Of a stretch of DNA of 64,000 nt, positions 27,432-36,018 are shown in pieces; position 1 is the first letter of the stretch; each line of letters starts with the position of its first letter. Both the position numbers and the translations under genes were made by a program. Source of the stretch: Poriferisodalis sp963663635 (lineage in GTDB: Bacteria > Actinomycetota > Acidimicrobiia > Acidimicrobiales > Poriferisodalaceae); contig CAXXMY010000011.1 in NCBI GenBank assembly GCA_963663635.2, positions 124,001-188,000 on the forward strand, given 5' to 3'. The notes under the pieces are model-generated. The model did not search any database, was not told the DNA's origin, and saw only the letters and a list, made by a program, of their open reading frames with translations.

Positions 27432-27851
27432 TTAGACCAGATCGACCCAGAGATAGGCGAACTCTTCGCCCCGAGGCTCGACCGACACCTGCACCTGCTG
27501 GCCGAGGGCTGCTTCGCCGGGCTGAACGTCGCGCAACGAGCCGACCACGCGGGGGCCCTCATCGAGTTCGACCACAGCAGTGATGTAAGGAAGCTCATCC
27601 ATCCAACCGCGATCGACGGTGAAGTGATTGACCGCCATCGAATAGATGCGGCCGCTGCCGCTCACCGGAGCGAAGCCGTAGTCGCGGCTGTGGCACGACG
27701 GGCAGTACCACCGGGGTGGGTGTCGGAACTGCCCGCAACCCGCGCACTGCTGGAGGCACAGCAAACCCTCGGCCAGGCAGGCCTGATGGAACTCGAGGTT
27801 GAGTCCCTCCGGCTGGGGCACGTACTTGCGGGCTGGCTTGGCTGGGCTCAT
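27432..27851 (-). CDS. Zn-ribbon/OB-fold protein (DUF35 family)
   Basis: A 139-residue protein with an N-terminal rubredoxin-like zinc ribbon (CAGCGQFRHPPRWYCPSC, four cysteines) and a C-terminal OB-fold. Proteins of this family pair with non-decarboxylating thiolases and act as acyl-CoA-binding partners in sterol side-chain and related degradation. The thiolase gene is directly upstream (27892-29064). Translation seems to be reached through two 14-bp mini-ORFs (27879, 27865), because the only good Shine-Dalgarno (gaggg) lies before the first mini-ORF. Confidence 0.93.
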   Translation of the reverse strand: MSPAKPARKYVPQPEGLNLEFHQACLAEGLLCLQQCAGCGQFRHPPRWYCPSCHSRDYGFAPVSGSGRIYSMAVNHFTVDRGWMDELPYITAVVELDEGPRVVGSLRDVQPGEAALGQQVQVSVEPRGEEFAYLWVDLV

Positions 27852-27879
27852 CGGATCGGGCTCATCGGATCGGGTTCAT
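27851..27879 (-). promoter_or_regulatory. Stop-start relay before the DUF35 gene
   Basis: Minus-strand ATG 27879 opens ATGAACCCGATCCGATGA, whose TGA overlaps ATG 27865. That opens ATGAGCCCGATCCGATGA, whose TGA overlaps ATG 27851, the DUF35 start. A gaggg Shine-Dalgarno lies about nine bases before ATG 27879, and none lies before 27851. Ribosomes would therefore need to terminate and restart twice to reach the gene. This is the same geometry as at 8534-8562. Confidence 0.75.
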
Positions 27880-27891
27880 AGCGTCGGGCCC

Positions 27892-29064
27892 TCAGCCTCG
27901 GGCCAGCACGGCGATGCTGCCGTCGCCGAGGTCGCCGTAGCCGGTCACCAGTCCCAACTCGGCATCGGGCACCTGCGCATCTCCGGCTTCGTGCCGCAAC
28001 TGGCGGGCCGCCTCGACGACGTGGTTGAGACCCCATGCGTGGCCCTGAGAGAGCAGACCGCCGTGGGTGTTCATCGGGTAGCGGCCACCGAGCGAGATGT
28101 TCCCGTCGGCCACGAACTCCTTGGCGCCGCCCTTCGGGCACATCCCGATCGCTTCGAGTTCCATCAGCACGACATAGGTGAAGCAGTCGTAGATCTGCAG
28201 GAAGTCCATGTCGGCCGGCTGCACGCCCGCCATCGCAAACGCTCGGGGCGCTGCGGAATCAAGGCCGAGACGGAGCATGTCGGGGCGGTTGGTGATCTCA
28301 TCGGCGGGATAGGGGTGCCCTTCGGCGCCGCCCAGCCACAGCACCGGCGTATGCGGCAGGTCCTTCGCCCGCTCCGGCGATGTCAGCACTACGGCCGCAG
28401 CGCAGTCGGTCTCCAAGCAGCAGTCGAACTTGCGCATCGGCTCGGTGATGAGCGGCGACGCCAGGTAGTCGTCCATGGTCATCGGCCGGCCGCCCATGAG
28501 CGCCTTGTCGTTGAGGTGGGCGTGCTCGCGGCACGTCAGTGCCACCTGGGCGGCGTCGGTCGGCTCGACGTCGTACAGGTCGACGTAGCGCTGGATGTAC
28601 ATCGAGTACCACTGCACAGCGGAGCGCACGCCGTAGGGCGCATAGAAATTGCGGCTCACGTCCACGAAAGGCCCCGGCTCCAGGCGGCGCTTGGTCGGAC
28701 GGGTCTCGGGGCGCGGCCGCATCGCCGAGTAGCCGTTCCAGCCCAACGTGATGACGACATTGGTGGCGATGCCGGCAGCGATGGCCATCGTCGCCGACTG
28801 CAGCGCCGCCACCGGGCTTGCGCCGCCCATGTGCACAGTGACGGCGTAGCGGATGTCGCTGGCGCCGAGGTTGGCCGCGATCTCTTCGGCCGAGATGAAC
28901 CCCGGTGGCGGCAGGATGCCGTCGATCTCGCTGGGGTCGAGCCCGGCGTCGGCGATGGCGGCCATAGACGCTTCGAGTATCAGCTCGGGGACGCTCTGCG
29001 AGGTGCCCCGCATGTAGTCCGTCTCGGCGACGCCGACAATGGCAGCAGCTCCGGAAATGTCCAC
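27892..29064 (-). CDS. Thiolase-fold protein (SCP2/acetyl-CoA acetyltransferase-like)
   Basis: A 390-residue thiolase-superfamily protein of the SCP-x/Ltp2-like group that partners DUF35 proteins. Visible landmarks are the start SGAAAIVGVAETDYMRG, the DCFTYVVLMELEAIG block, the GGRYPMNTHGGLLSQGHAWG block with the family His, and ETDCAAAVVLTSPE. The N-terminal catalytic Cys of degradative thiolases is not obvious, as in aldolase-like Ltp2 members. It probably works with DUF35 at 27432 in retro-aldol or thiolytic cleavage of an acyl-CoA side chain. GTG 29064 follows a gagagg ribosome site. It belongs with the monooxygenase at 29206 in one transcription direction. Confidence 0.9.
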   Translation of the reverse strand: MDISGAAAIVGVAETDYMRGTSQSVPELILEASMAAIADAGLDPSEIDGILPPPGFISAEEIAANLGASDIRYAVTVHMGGASPVAALQSATMAIAAGIATNVVITLGWNGYSAMRPRPETRPTKRRLEPGPFVDVSRNFYAPYGVRSAVQWYSMYIQRYVDLYDVEPTDAAQVALTCREHAHLNDKALMGGRPMTMDDYLASPLITEPMRKFDCCLETDCAAAVVLTSPERAKDLPHTPVLWLGGAEGHPYPADEITNRPDMLRLGLDSAAPRAFAMAGVQPADMDFLQIYDCFTYVVLMELEAIGMCPKGGAKEFVADGNISLGGRYPMNTHGGLLSQGHAWGLNHVVEAARQLRHEAGDAQVPDAELGLVTGYGDLGDGSIAVLARG

Positions 29065-29118
29065 GGCTCACCTCTCTTCTTGGGAGCTGTCAGATGCAAG
29101 GGCGCCGCGGCGGGCCCA

Positions 29119-29208
29119 TCATCAGCAACTCAGGATCAGCAACTCAGCCTCAGTAGCTCAGGATGGGCAGCTCAGGCTCAGCAGTTCTGGCTCGGCAGCT
29201 CAGGATCA
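29119..29208. repeat. Six-unit 14-bp minisatellite between monooxygenase and thiolase genes
   Basis: Units start at 29121, 29135, 29149, 29163, 29177 and 29191, with a partial unit at 29205. Examples are atcagcaactcagg and ctcggcagctcagg. On the minus strand each unit carries CTGA(G), starting right at the monooxygenase stop, and the array ends at an ATG (29119). The period is identical to the ATGA relays, but most units have CTG instead of ATG/GTG. It may be a decayed relay or an independent minisatellite. Confidence 0.8.
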
Positions 29209-30963
29209 GCCGACTGCGACCGCGGCGCGCTCGGTTGCGAACGCGACGCCCTCGTAGTTGTGGTCGGCGATTTCATCGATGCGGCGCTTGTACTTGGGCG
29301 CGCCGCCGTTGTACACGAGGTAGCGGATCGTGCCCTTCTCGTGGCCGTCGACGTTCGAGTTGTACCCCGTGAACCAGCCCTGGGCCTTGCGCATCAGCAT
29401 CATGCTGTACATCTCGACGACGTGGTTCGTCCACTCACGCTCAGCGTCGAGGTCGGCCTCGAAGCGGGTGTAGTCGTTCCCCCAGATGTAGTCGAGCATG
29501 CCTGTCACCCAGTCCACGCCGATCTCGATGCCGCGTGGATAGTTCGTCGACGCTGAGCCGCTCTGCGGGCCGGCGATCGTCAGCAGGTTCGGGAACTCGC
29601 TGACCATCATGCCCAAGTAGGTGACCGGACCGTCGCTCCACTTGTCGCGCAGCTTGACGCCGCCCGAGCCGCGGATGTCGATGCGGTCGAACGAGCCGGT
29701 GATGGCATCGAAACCCGTGGCGTAGACGATGATGTCGAACTCGTACTCGCGCTCAGTGGTCTGCACGCCGTTGGGCGTGATGCGCTCGATCGGCGTCTCC
29801 TGCAAGTCCACGAGCTGCACGTTCGGGCGGTTGTAGGTCTCGTAGTACCGCGTCTCAAGCGGCACCCGCTGCACGCCGAAGCCGTGATCGGAGGGGACCA
29901 GCTTCTCCGCGATGACCGGATCGTCGACCCGCTGGCGGATCTTGTCGCCAATGAACGCTGACAGCTCGGCATTGGCTTCCTCGTCGAAGAAGATCTCGCG
30001 GAAGTTCGCCATCCAGATGCCGAAGCCCGGCTCGCCGTACAGCTTCTCCCACATCGCCTGACGCTCTTCGGGCGCCACGTTATAGAAGCCTCGGCGGTCC
30101 GGTTCGTGCTCGAAGCCGCCGGGCGTGCGGGCGCAGGTGGCGAAGATCTCGTCGTAGCGGGCGCGGATGCCGGCCATCTCCTCGTCGGAGATCTCACTGT
30201 TGTGTAGCGGGGCACACCAGTTAGGCCGCCGCTGGAACACGGTCAGATGATCGGCCTTCTCGCCGATCGCAGCGATGGCCTGCACGCCGGTGGCGCCGGT
30301 GCCGATCACAGCGACCCGCTTGCCCTCCAGCTCGACGGGCTCTGGTGGCCAGTGATAGGTGTGGAACGACTGGCCCAAGAAGACGTCGGTGCCGTCGGCG
30401 TTGACTCCCTCGACGCGGGGATACGTCGGCGCCGACAGCAGTCCGAGCGCGGTCAGAAGGAACCGGCACGACAGGTCGCGGCCATCGCCGAGATGCAGAC
30501 GCCAGATGTTGTCCGCGTCGTCATAGTGGGCCGACTCGACGGGGCAGTTGAACTGCATGTGCTTGCGCAGATCGAATTTGTCGGCGACGTAGTTGAGGTA
30601 GCGCAGGTTCTCGGGCTGGCCTGAGAAGCGCTCTTGCCAGTGCCACTCTTCGAGCAGCTCGTCTGAGAACGAATAGCCATAGGTGTAGCTCTCGGAGTCG
30701 AACCGGCAGCCGGGGTAGCGGTTCCAGAACCACGTGCCGCCGAGGTCGCTGCCCATCTCGAGCACCGTCGCATGGACGCCTCGCTCGGCGAGCCGGTACA
30801 TCTGGTAGATGCCGGCCACGCCCGCGCCGATGATGATGACTTCGTAGTCGGGCATTCCGGTGCCGGAAGCCGATCCATTCGTACTGCCGTTCTTCATGAG
30901 CTGCTCCCATCGCGCGCCGATCACGTCGTCGTCCGGCCGCGCCCCCGATGACTTGTCTGCCAC
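29206..30963 (-). CDS. Flavin-containing monooxygenase, Baeyer-Villiger type
   Basis: A 585-residue class B flavoprotein monooxygenase. The FAD-binding GAGVAG is at 46-51, the BVMO fingerprint FLGQSFHTYHWP matches FxGxxxHxxxWP, and a second Rossmann motif IGTGATG binds NADPH. Such enzymes insert oxygen next to a ketone. An N-terminal extension of about 36 residues precedes the first strand; ATG 30897 (MKNGSTNG) is a possible alternative start. It lies upstream of the thiolase/DUF35 pair, which suits a pathway degrading a cyclic or side-chain ketone such as a steroid. Confidence 0.93.
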   Translation of the reverse strand: MADKSSGARPDDDVIGARWEQLMKNGSTNGSASGTGMPDYEVIIIGAGVAGIYQMYRLAERGVHATVLEMGSDLGGTWFWNRYPGCRFDSESYTYGYSFSDELLEEWHWQERFSGQPENLRYLNYVADKFDLRKHMQFNCPVESAHYDDADNIWRLHLGDGRDLSCRFLLTALGLLSAPTYPRVEGVNADGTDVFLGQSFHTYHWPPEPVELEGKRVAVIGTGATGVQAIAAIGEKADHLTVFQRRPNWCAPLHNSEISDEEMAGIRARYDEIFATCARTPGGFEHEPDRRGFYNVAPEERQAMWEKLYGEPGFGIWMANFREIFFDEEANAELSAFIGDKIRQRVDDPVIAEKLVPSDHGFGVQRVPLETRYYETYNRPNVQLVDLQETPIERITPNGVQTTEREYEFDIIVYATGFDAITGSFDRIDIRGSGGVKLRDKWSDGPVTYLGMMVSEFPNLLTIAGPQSGSASTNYPRGIEIGVDWVTGMLDYIWGNDYTRFEADLDAEREWTNHVVEMYSMMLMRKAQGWFTGYNSNVDGHEKGTIRYLVYNGGAPKYKRRIDEIADHNYEGVAFATERAAVAVG

Positions 30964-31043
30964 GGTAGTCGAATCGCTTGAAATCGGCCCGGGGAACGCT
31001 CTTCGTCGGGTTGCGTGTCACACGTCCCACCTAGTCTGCGGGG

Positions 31044-32063
31044 ATGCCACAGCCTCTTCGATTCGGTGTCGTCCACGATTTTCGGAGCCCGCCGGGCAGC
31101 GATGTGCCGTTGCGCGAGATCTACGCGCAGGCGCTCGACCAGATCGAGATGGCCGACGAGCTCGGCTTCGACCTGGCGTGGTTCACCGAGCACCACTTCC
31201 TCGACGACGGGCACTTGCCCAATTTCGTGCCGGTGGCCGGGGCGGTCGCGGCGCGTACGTCTCGGATCCGGATCTCGACCGACATCATGTTGGCGCCGTT
31301 CGCCCATCCCATCCGGCTGGCCGAGGACTTGGCCATCCTCGACAACATCTCCGGTGGCCGAATGGAGCTGGGCATCGGGATGGGCTACGCGGCGCACGAG
31401 TTCCGCGGCTTCGGCATACCGCAGTCCCGCCGGGTATCGCTCACTGAGGAGCTGGTGCAGATCCTGCGGCTGGCATGGAAGGGCGAGCCGTTCAGCTTCA
31501 GCGGCAAGCGCTACCAGTTCGACGATCTGCTGGTGACGCCAGCACCGGTGCAGCCAGGTGGGCCGCCGCTGTGGATAGCGGGGATGAGCACCAACGCAGC
31601 AGTGCGGGCGGCCCGGTTCGACACGCACCTGCTGCCTCAAGGCGCACCCGACATCGTGCTGGAGCCATGGAAGGCAGAATTGCGGGCGACGGACCGCGAC
31701 CCGGACGACTATCGGGTGGGCATCATCCGCTCGGTGTTCGTCACTAACGATGTCGAACGCGAGTGGGTGCCGATCAAGTCGGGGGAGCGCTACCGGGCCG
31801 GCGTGTACGCCAAGTTCTTCGCCGAGACGCCTGATGAGTTCACCGCGTTCGACCCGTCGAAAGGCGCAATTCCGCAGGCTTGGATCGTCGGCGACGAAGA
31901 CCATTGCGTCGCGGAGCTGGTCGAGTTCATCACCCGCTACGGCTTCACCGACGTGGTCACGTGGGGCGCCTCGCCAGGCATGGCCCCGTCACTGTTCAAC
32001 TCGTCCCTCGAACGCCTCGCCCGCAACGTCATCCCGCGGATACGCGCCGCCGTCGAGGGCTGA
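31044..32063 (+). CDS. LLM-class flavin-dependent oxidoreductase
   Basis: A 339-residue luciferase-like TIM-barrel enzyme. Landmarks are the start LRFGVVHDFRSPPGS, the WFTEHHFLDDGHLPN block, GGRMELGIGMGYAAHEF and the PLWIAGMSTNAAVRAA block. It is divergent from the monooxygenase, 80 bp away, which may mean a shared regulatory region. It belongs to a different subgroup from the 15869 and 49635 enzymes and is shorter. The substrate cannot be predicted. Confidence 0.92.
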   Translation: MPQPLRFGVVHDFRSPPGSDVPLREIYAQALDQIEMADELGFDLAWFTEHHFLDDGHLPNFVPVAGAVAARTSRIRISTDIMLAPFAHPIRLAEDLAILDNISGGRMELGIGMGYAAHEFRGFGIPQSRRVSLTEELVQILRLAWKGEPFSFSGKRYQFDDLLVTPAPVQPGGPPLWIAGMSTNAAVRAARFDTHLLPQGAPDIVLEPWKAELRATDRDPDDYRVGIIRSVFVTNDVEREWVPIKSGERYRAGVYAKFFAETPDEFTAFDPSKGAIPQAWIVGDEDHCVAELVEFITRYGFTDVVTWGASPGMAPSLFNSSLERLARNVIPRIRAAVEG

Positions 32064-32137
32064 TCGACGGTTCCTTCGCTCGACTCGCCCTGCAGGCGGT
32101 CCTTGAACAATTGCGAGTGACCGGTACCGTGACATCG

Positions 32138-33496
32138 ATGGTGACGCCCAATGCCCGGCCGGCCACTGTCAGCTTGGACGGTACGCCCTACAGCTTGGAA
32201 TCAACAAGCGCATGGGTACTCGACGAGGTGTCCAAGCTGCACGCAAGCGTCGAACTCTTGCGCTCGGAAGGGAAGCTGACCGAGGCGACGCTGCGGGCGT
32301 ACTTCGGGGATAAGCGATTTGAGCAAGTCGCCGAGTCGAACGCCATCGAGGGCAGCCCTCTCGATGTCGGCGAGACGAGGCTGGCGATCGAGCGCGGGAT
32401 GACGATTCCTGGTCACGACGCCGCGTTTTCCCAAGATGCGGTGAACTTGTCCGCCGCTTTGGAACGCATGGTGGAGCTCGCCCGCGGCAATGCTGCGACG
32501 ACGTTCGAAGATGTCCGTCAGTTGCACGAACTCGTCCTCGGCGGCACGGCAGGTGCGGGCAGATTTCGGTCCCAACCAGTCACCATTTCGGGATCCCCGC
32601 ACGTTCCGCCTTCGACATGGGACGACGTCATGTCCGCCATGGAGGAGTGGGAGCGCTGGTCTCACGAGAACGCCCGCGCCTCCGTGTTGCTGCGCGCAAT
32701 CGTTCTTCACACGTGGCTCACCCACATCCACCCGTTCGTGGACGGCAACGGTCGCACGTCGCGAGCGGTGCTGAATCTCGAACTCATCCGGAGCGGGTTC
32801 CCCAGCGTCATCATTCGTCGCAAGGATCGACTCCGCTATTACGACGCGCTCGCCGAGTCGGATCTCGGCGGAGACCTCGAGCCGATCGCGGGGCTGATCC
32901 TCCAGCGGACCGAAGATGCGCTGCGTGACCTAGAGCGAGTCGCCGCAGCCCAGCAGGGGTACGACCGCGTACGTGCGGAGTTTCGGCAGGCCCAGATTCG
33001 CCGTACGGCGATCTGGAACGACGCCGTACGGCTGTTGTTCTCGCTCGTCGAACACGAACTCGATGACATGTTCGGCGAAGTCGGACACGTGTCGTCGAGG
33101 TGGTATGACGCCGAACTAACTGTTGACGATTACGTGGCGCTCGCCGAAGATGACTCGTCCGGCAATTCCTGGCTCGTTCGCTTTGACGCGGAAGTCCCCG
33201 GGGTCGGCGTGAGTCGTTTCTTGGCCTGGACCGGCTATCGGAGTTACGAACTCAAGAACTGGAACGGGATCGGTCCCGGCCCGGCGATTTTCTGGTCGGT
33301 CCCAGACCCGACGGGCTACAAGGCGTGGTCGAGCGATGACCTGAATTCGCCGGGCGCGGCCGAACTGACACTCCAGCTTCCCGATGTCGACCAATGGATC
33401 GTCCGTTTACCTGACGGCGAGATCAGGCGACTTCGTCCCAGCACTGTCGCTGGTCGCATAGCGCAGGCGATAGCGAGTTCCGTTGCAGGTCGCTGA
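32138..33496 (+). CDS. Fic-family protein, class II with N-terminal inhibitory motif
   Basis: A 452-residue Fic-domain protein. The core motif HPFVDGNGRTSR is at residues 198-209 and is intact, so AMP (or other nucleotide monophosphate) transfer to a Ser/Thr/Tyr is expected. The self-inhibiting motif SNAIEG is at 67-72, which marks class II. After the Fic domain (to about residue 285) comes an unrecognised extension of about 165 residues, rich in Trp and beta-like sequence (WLVRFDAEVPGVGVSRFLAW, IFWSVPDPTGYKAW). ATG 32138 is used; GTG 32117 is possible. No antitoxin gene is nearby; the regulation is built in. Confidence 0.9.
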   Translation: MVTPNARPATVSLDGTPYSLESTSAWVLDEVSKLHASVELLRSEGKLTEATLRAYFGDKRFEQVAESNAIEGSPLDVGETRLAIERGMTIPGHDAAFSQDAVNLSAALERMVELARGNAATTFEDVRQLHELVLGGTAGAGRFRSQPVTISGSPHVPPSTWDDVMSAMEEWERWSHENARASVLLRAIVLHTWLTHIHPFVDGNGRTSRAVLNLELIRSGFPSVIIRRKDRLRYYDALAESDLGGDLEPIAGLILQRTEDALRDLERVAAAQQGYDRVRAEFRQAQIRRTAIWNDAVRLLFSLVEHELDDMFGEVGHVSSRWYDAELTVDDYVALAEDDSSGNSWLVRFDAEVPGVGVSRFLAWTGYRSYELKNWNGIGPGPAIFWSVPDPTGYKAWSSDDLNSPGAAELTLQLPDVDQWIVRLPDGEIRRLRPSTVAGRIAQAIASSVAGR

Positions 33497-33499
33497 GGC

Positions 33500-34276
33500 C
33501 TACGTGGTCGCAATCGGCTCGGCGCGTTCGATGAGCCAGCGGAAGCATGGGTCCGCCAGAGCGTCGGTCATCAGTTCGGGATGCCACTGCACGGCGACGA
33601 TCGGCAAGTCCATGTGCTCGATGCCTTCGATGATGCCGTCAGGGGAGTGGGCGGTGGCCACGTAGCCGTCGCCGAGCGCGTCGGCTGCTTGATGGTGCAG
33701 CGAGTTCACCGCCACCTCGGGGCCGTACATCCGTCGCAGTTCGCTGCCCTCGGTGGTGGTCACGATGTGCGGCGTGGCATCGGGCGGTCCGTCGACGAAT
33801 GCATGAGTGGGCAGGTGCTGATGCAGGGTTCCACCGGCGGCCACCGTCAGAAGCTGCGCCCCGCGGCAGATACCTAGCACTGGCAGCTCGGCCGCCAGAG
33901 CAGCGTCGAGCAGCGCGAGTTCGAACGCGTCTCGCAGCGGAACCTCGTCGGCGGCGGTGCTTGCGTCAGTCTCGGCGAGTTGGTGCGTTCCTCCGCCGTC
34001 GGCCTCCGCGGCGCCGTTGGCCGCAAAGTGCTCGGCGTACAGGCACGAAGCGACGTCCTCGCCTCCGGTGAGCAGCACGCCGTCGAGCCGTGGTGCCAGG
34101 TCGGCAGGGTCGGAGTCGAGCGGCAGGTACACCGCGATGCCGCCTGCGGCGTTGATGGCGTGGGCGTAGTGCGCGATGTAAAGGTCGACGTCGACGTTGT
34201 CGAAGACCGGCGGGAAGCCTCCGATCCGCGACCCCACGCGTCGCCGTCCCACCAGTCCGATCAGCGGTCTTGGCAC
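33500..34276 (-). CDS. Class I glutamine amidotransferase-like hydrolase (gamma-glutamyl-GABA hydrolase type)
   Basis: A 258-residue peptidase C26 family protein. The nucleophile elbow LGICRGAQLL and the catalytic His-Glu in VAVQWHPE are intact. Family members such as PuuD remove gamma-glutamyl groups in polyamine breakdown. It ends four bases from the stop of the convergent Fic gene. There is no other polyamine gene nearby, so the substrate is open. Confidence 0.9.
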   Translation of the reverse strand: MPRPLIGLVGRRRVGSRIGGFPPVFDNVDVDLYIAHYAHAINAAGGIAVYLPLDSDPADLAPRLDGVLLTGGEDVASCLYAEHFAANGAAEADGGGTHQLAETDASTAADEVPLRDAFELALLDAALAAELPVLGICRGAQLLTVAAGGTLHQHLPTHAFVDGPPDATPHIVTTTEGSELRRMYGPEVAVNSLHHQAADALGDGYVATAHSPDGIIEGIEHMDLPIVAVQWHPELMTDALADPCFRWLIERAEPIATT

Positions 34277-34420
34277 GAGATCACCCTAGAAGCGAGATCA
34301 CTCAGAACCAGCCGCACGCCCGCGGCAGCTACTCGCCGGTACGGTCGCGAACGTGGGCAGCGCGGTCCGATCTCGCTTCGGCGACATGAGCTACTGACGA
34401 GGGCTCGGGAGTTCTGCACC

Positions 34421-35821
34421 ATGCCCGACGAACCCCAGGATCCGATCATCCTCGTCCCGGCAGACAGGACATCCCGCCGGGGCGATGCGACTGTTGACGA
34501 CATCGGCGGCGACGATCCCGGAGCTCGCCGAGGTTGGTGGCTGGTCGCGGGGATCGCAGGAGTCCTCGTGGTGGGAGCGCTTGTCGTCAACTCCCAGATC
34601 GACGGCACTGACCAAGCCGACGAGAGCGAGCTTGCAAGCTCGGAGTTGGCTGAGGAGGCTGACAGCGAGTCCGACGAACAGGCTGCCGATGAGCCACTTC
34701 CGGCGCAAGATCTCGACGGCGGCAGCGCCGGCGATTCGACGACGGCCACCGACGCGGCCGTTGACCCCGACAATGCTCCCGACAACGCCGATATCGAGCA
34801 CCCGGTGTCGGGGGTCGAACCGCACATCCCGAGTCGCGTCCGCTCCGATGAGCCCGGTCCACCGGCAGGAATCTGCACCGGCGAATTCGTGGGGAGCTTT
34901 CTCGAACTGCCGCTGCGGTTCGCCGACACGAAGCCCGAAGGCATCGATCACTTGACGTGGTCGCCGGATTGCCGGCAGATCGCTTTCCGGGTCGGCAGCA
35001 CACTGTGGACCGCAGATGGAGATGGAACCGGCGATCTGCCCTTCCTCACCGCACAACACGGCCTGAGTGCCCCGGCGTGGTCGCCAGACAGTGAGTGGAT
35101 CGCGTTTTCGCAGAGTGCGATCGTCAACGGCGAGCGGGCGAGCCACATCTTCGTCGTGAGACCCGATGCAAGCGGTCTGGGCCAGATCACCTCCGGGGCG
35201 GTGTTCGATCAGCGCCCGTCATGGTCACCCGACGGCGCGCAGATCATCTTCTCCCGTCGAGCTCGAGTGGGTCCCGCACCCGCTGTTTCCGAAGGTGACG
35301 ACGAGCTCTCCGACGCTGGGTCCTCCGACGCTGGGTCCTCCGACGCTGGGCCCGCCGTCGCCGAGCCCGATAATCGGCCAATCGATCAGCACCTCGTCGT
35401 CGTGGATCGTGCCGACGGCACCGAGACGTTGCTGGCGGCGGGCGGCGAGTGGGAAGAGGCGCCGACGTGGTCGCCCGACGGCGAATGGATCGCGTTCAAT
35501 TCAGTCGATGCCATCTGGACGATGCATCCCGACGGATCGGGCCTCCAGCGCGCTACTGAAGCATTGGCGGCCAACAGTGCGTCGTGGTCTCCCGATGGCT
35601 CGCTCTTCGCAGTTGTGCGTGACTGGCAGGACGATCGAGGGACGCTGGTCATCGTCGAGTTCGACAGTTTGAGCGAGATCGTGGGCGTGGTGAGCGCCCG
35701 CGGTTCGGCCCCGGATATCGCGCCCACCCTGGGGTGGACGAGCGACAGCCAACGCGTTGTCTTCTACAAACCCGACGACGACGTCCGCCACTGGGCCTAC
35801 AGCGTCGAAAGTCCGTACTAG
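34421..35821 (+). CDS. Membrane-anchored six-bladed TolB-like beta-propeller protein
   Basis: A 466-residue protein from ATG 34421. A short cytosolic segment and one transmembrane helix (GWWLVAGIAGVLVVGALVV, about 39-57) are followed by an acidic linker and six WSPDG-type blades (HLTWSPDC, APAWSPDS, RPSWSPDG, APTWSPDG, SASWSPDG, TLGWTSDS). Between blades three and four is an insert with three 15-bp repeats (unit tccgacgctgggtcc, starts 35309, 35324, 35339), encoding SDAGS-like repeats. It is likely an extracytoplasmic binding or scaffold protein. The IS1182-like element begins immediately after its stop. Confidence 0.85.
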   Translation: MPDEPQDPIILVPADRTSRRGDATVDDIGGDDPGARRGWWLVAGIAGVLVVGALVVNSQIDGTDQADESELASSELAEEADSESDEQAADEPLPAQDLDGGSAGDSTTATDAAVDPDNAPDNADIEHPVSGVEPHIPSRVRSDEPGPPAGICTGEFVGSFLELPLRFADTKPEGIDHLTWSPDCRQIAFRVGSTLWTADGDGTGDLPFLTAQHGLSAPAWSPDSEWIAFSQSAIVNGERASHIFVVRPDASGLGQITSGAVFDQRPSWSPDGAQIIFSRRARVGPAPAVSEGDDELSDAGSSDAGSSDAGPAVAEPDNRPIDQHLVVVDRADGTETLLAAGGEWEEAPTWSPDGEWIAFNSVDAIWTMHPDGSGLQRATEALAANSASWSPDGSLFAVVRDWQDDRGTLVIVEFDSLSEIVGVVSARGSAPDIAPTLGWTSDSQRVVFYKPDDDVRHWAYSVESPY

Positions 35822-35956
35822 GAGCCTGCTGAGCAAGTCGTGTCTGGGCGTGTCAGAGGGTGTTTGTGTCGGGCGTGATTTGGCGGTCCGGTGGGCGGTT
35901 GTGTGCGGTGCGGGGTGGTTGCGGGTGTGGCGGTGGCTGTTGGGGGCTGTGTGTGT

Positions 35957-35977
35957 GGGGTTCGGGCTGGGTTTGGG
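35957..35977 (+). other. Potential G-quadruplex at the IS end
   Basis: Four G runs (at least three G each) at 35957-35960, 35964-35966, 35969-35971 and 35975-35977 have loops of 3, 2 and 3 bases, which fits the canonical intramolecular G4 pattern. More G runs lie on both sides (35928-36000). It is inside the noncoding 3' region of the IS1182-like element. Formation in vivo is not shown. Confidence 0.55.
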
Positions 35978-36018
35978 TGTCGCGGTGGGTTGTTGGGGGT
36001 GTTTTGTGGTGGTGGTGG

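Noticed and set aside
27799..29556. Plus-strand 585-codon frame over the thiolase and monooxygenase
   Set aside because: It crosses the 14-bp repeat array and two well-identified minus-strand genes, and its protein has no recognisable domain.
33980..34420. N-terminal extension of the beta-propeller gene
   Set aside because: This part is antisense to the amidotransferase gene. The natural protein with its membrane helix starts at ATG 34421.
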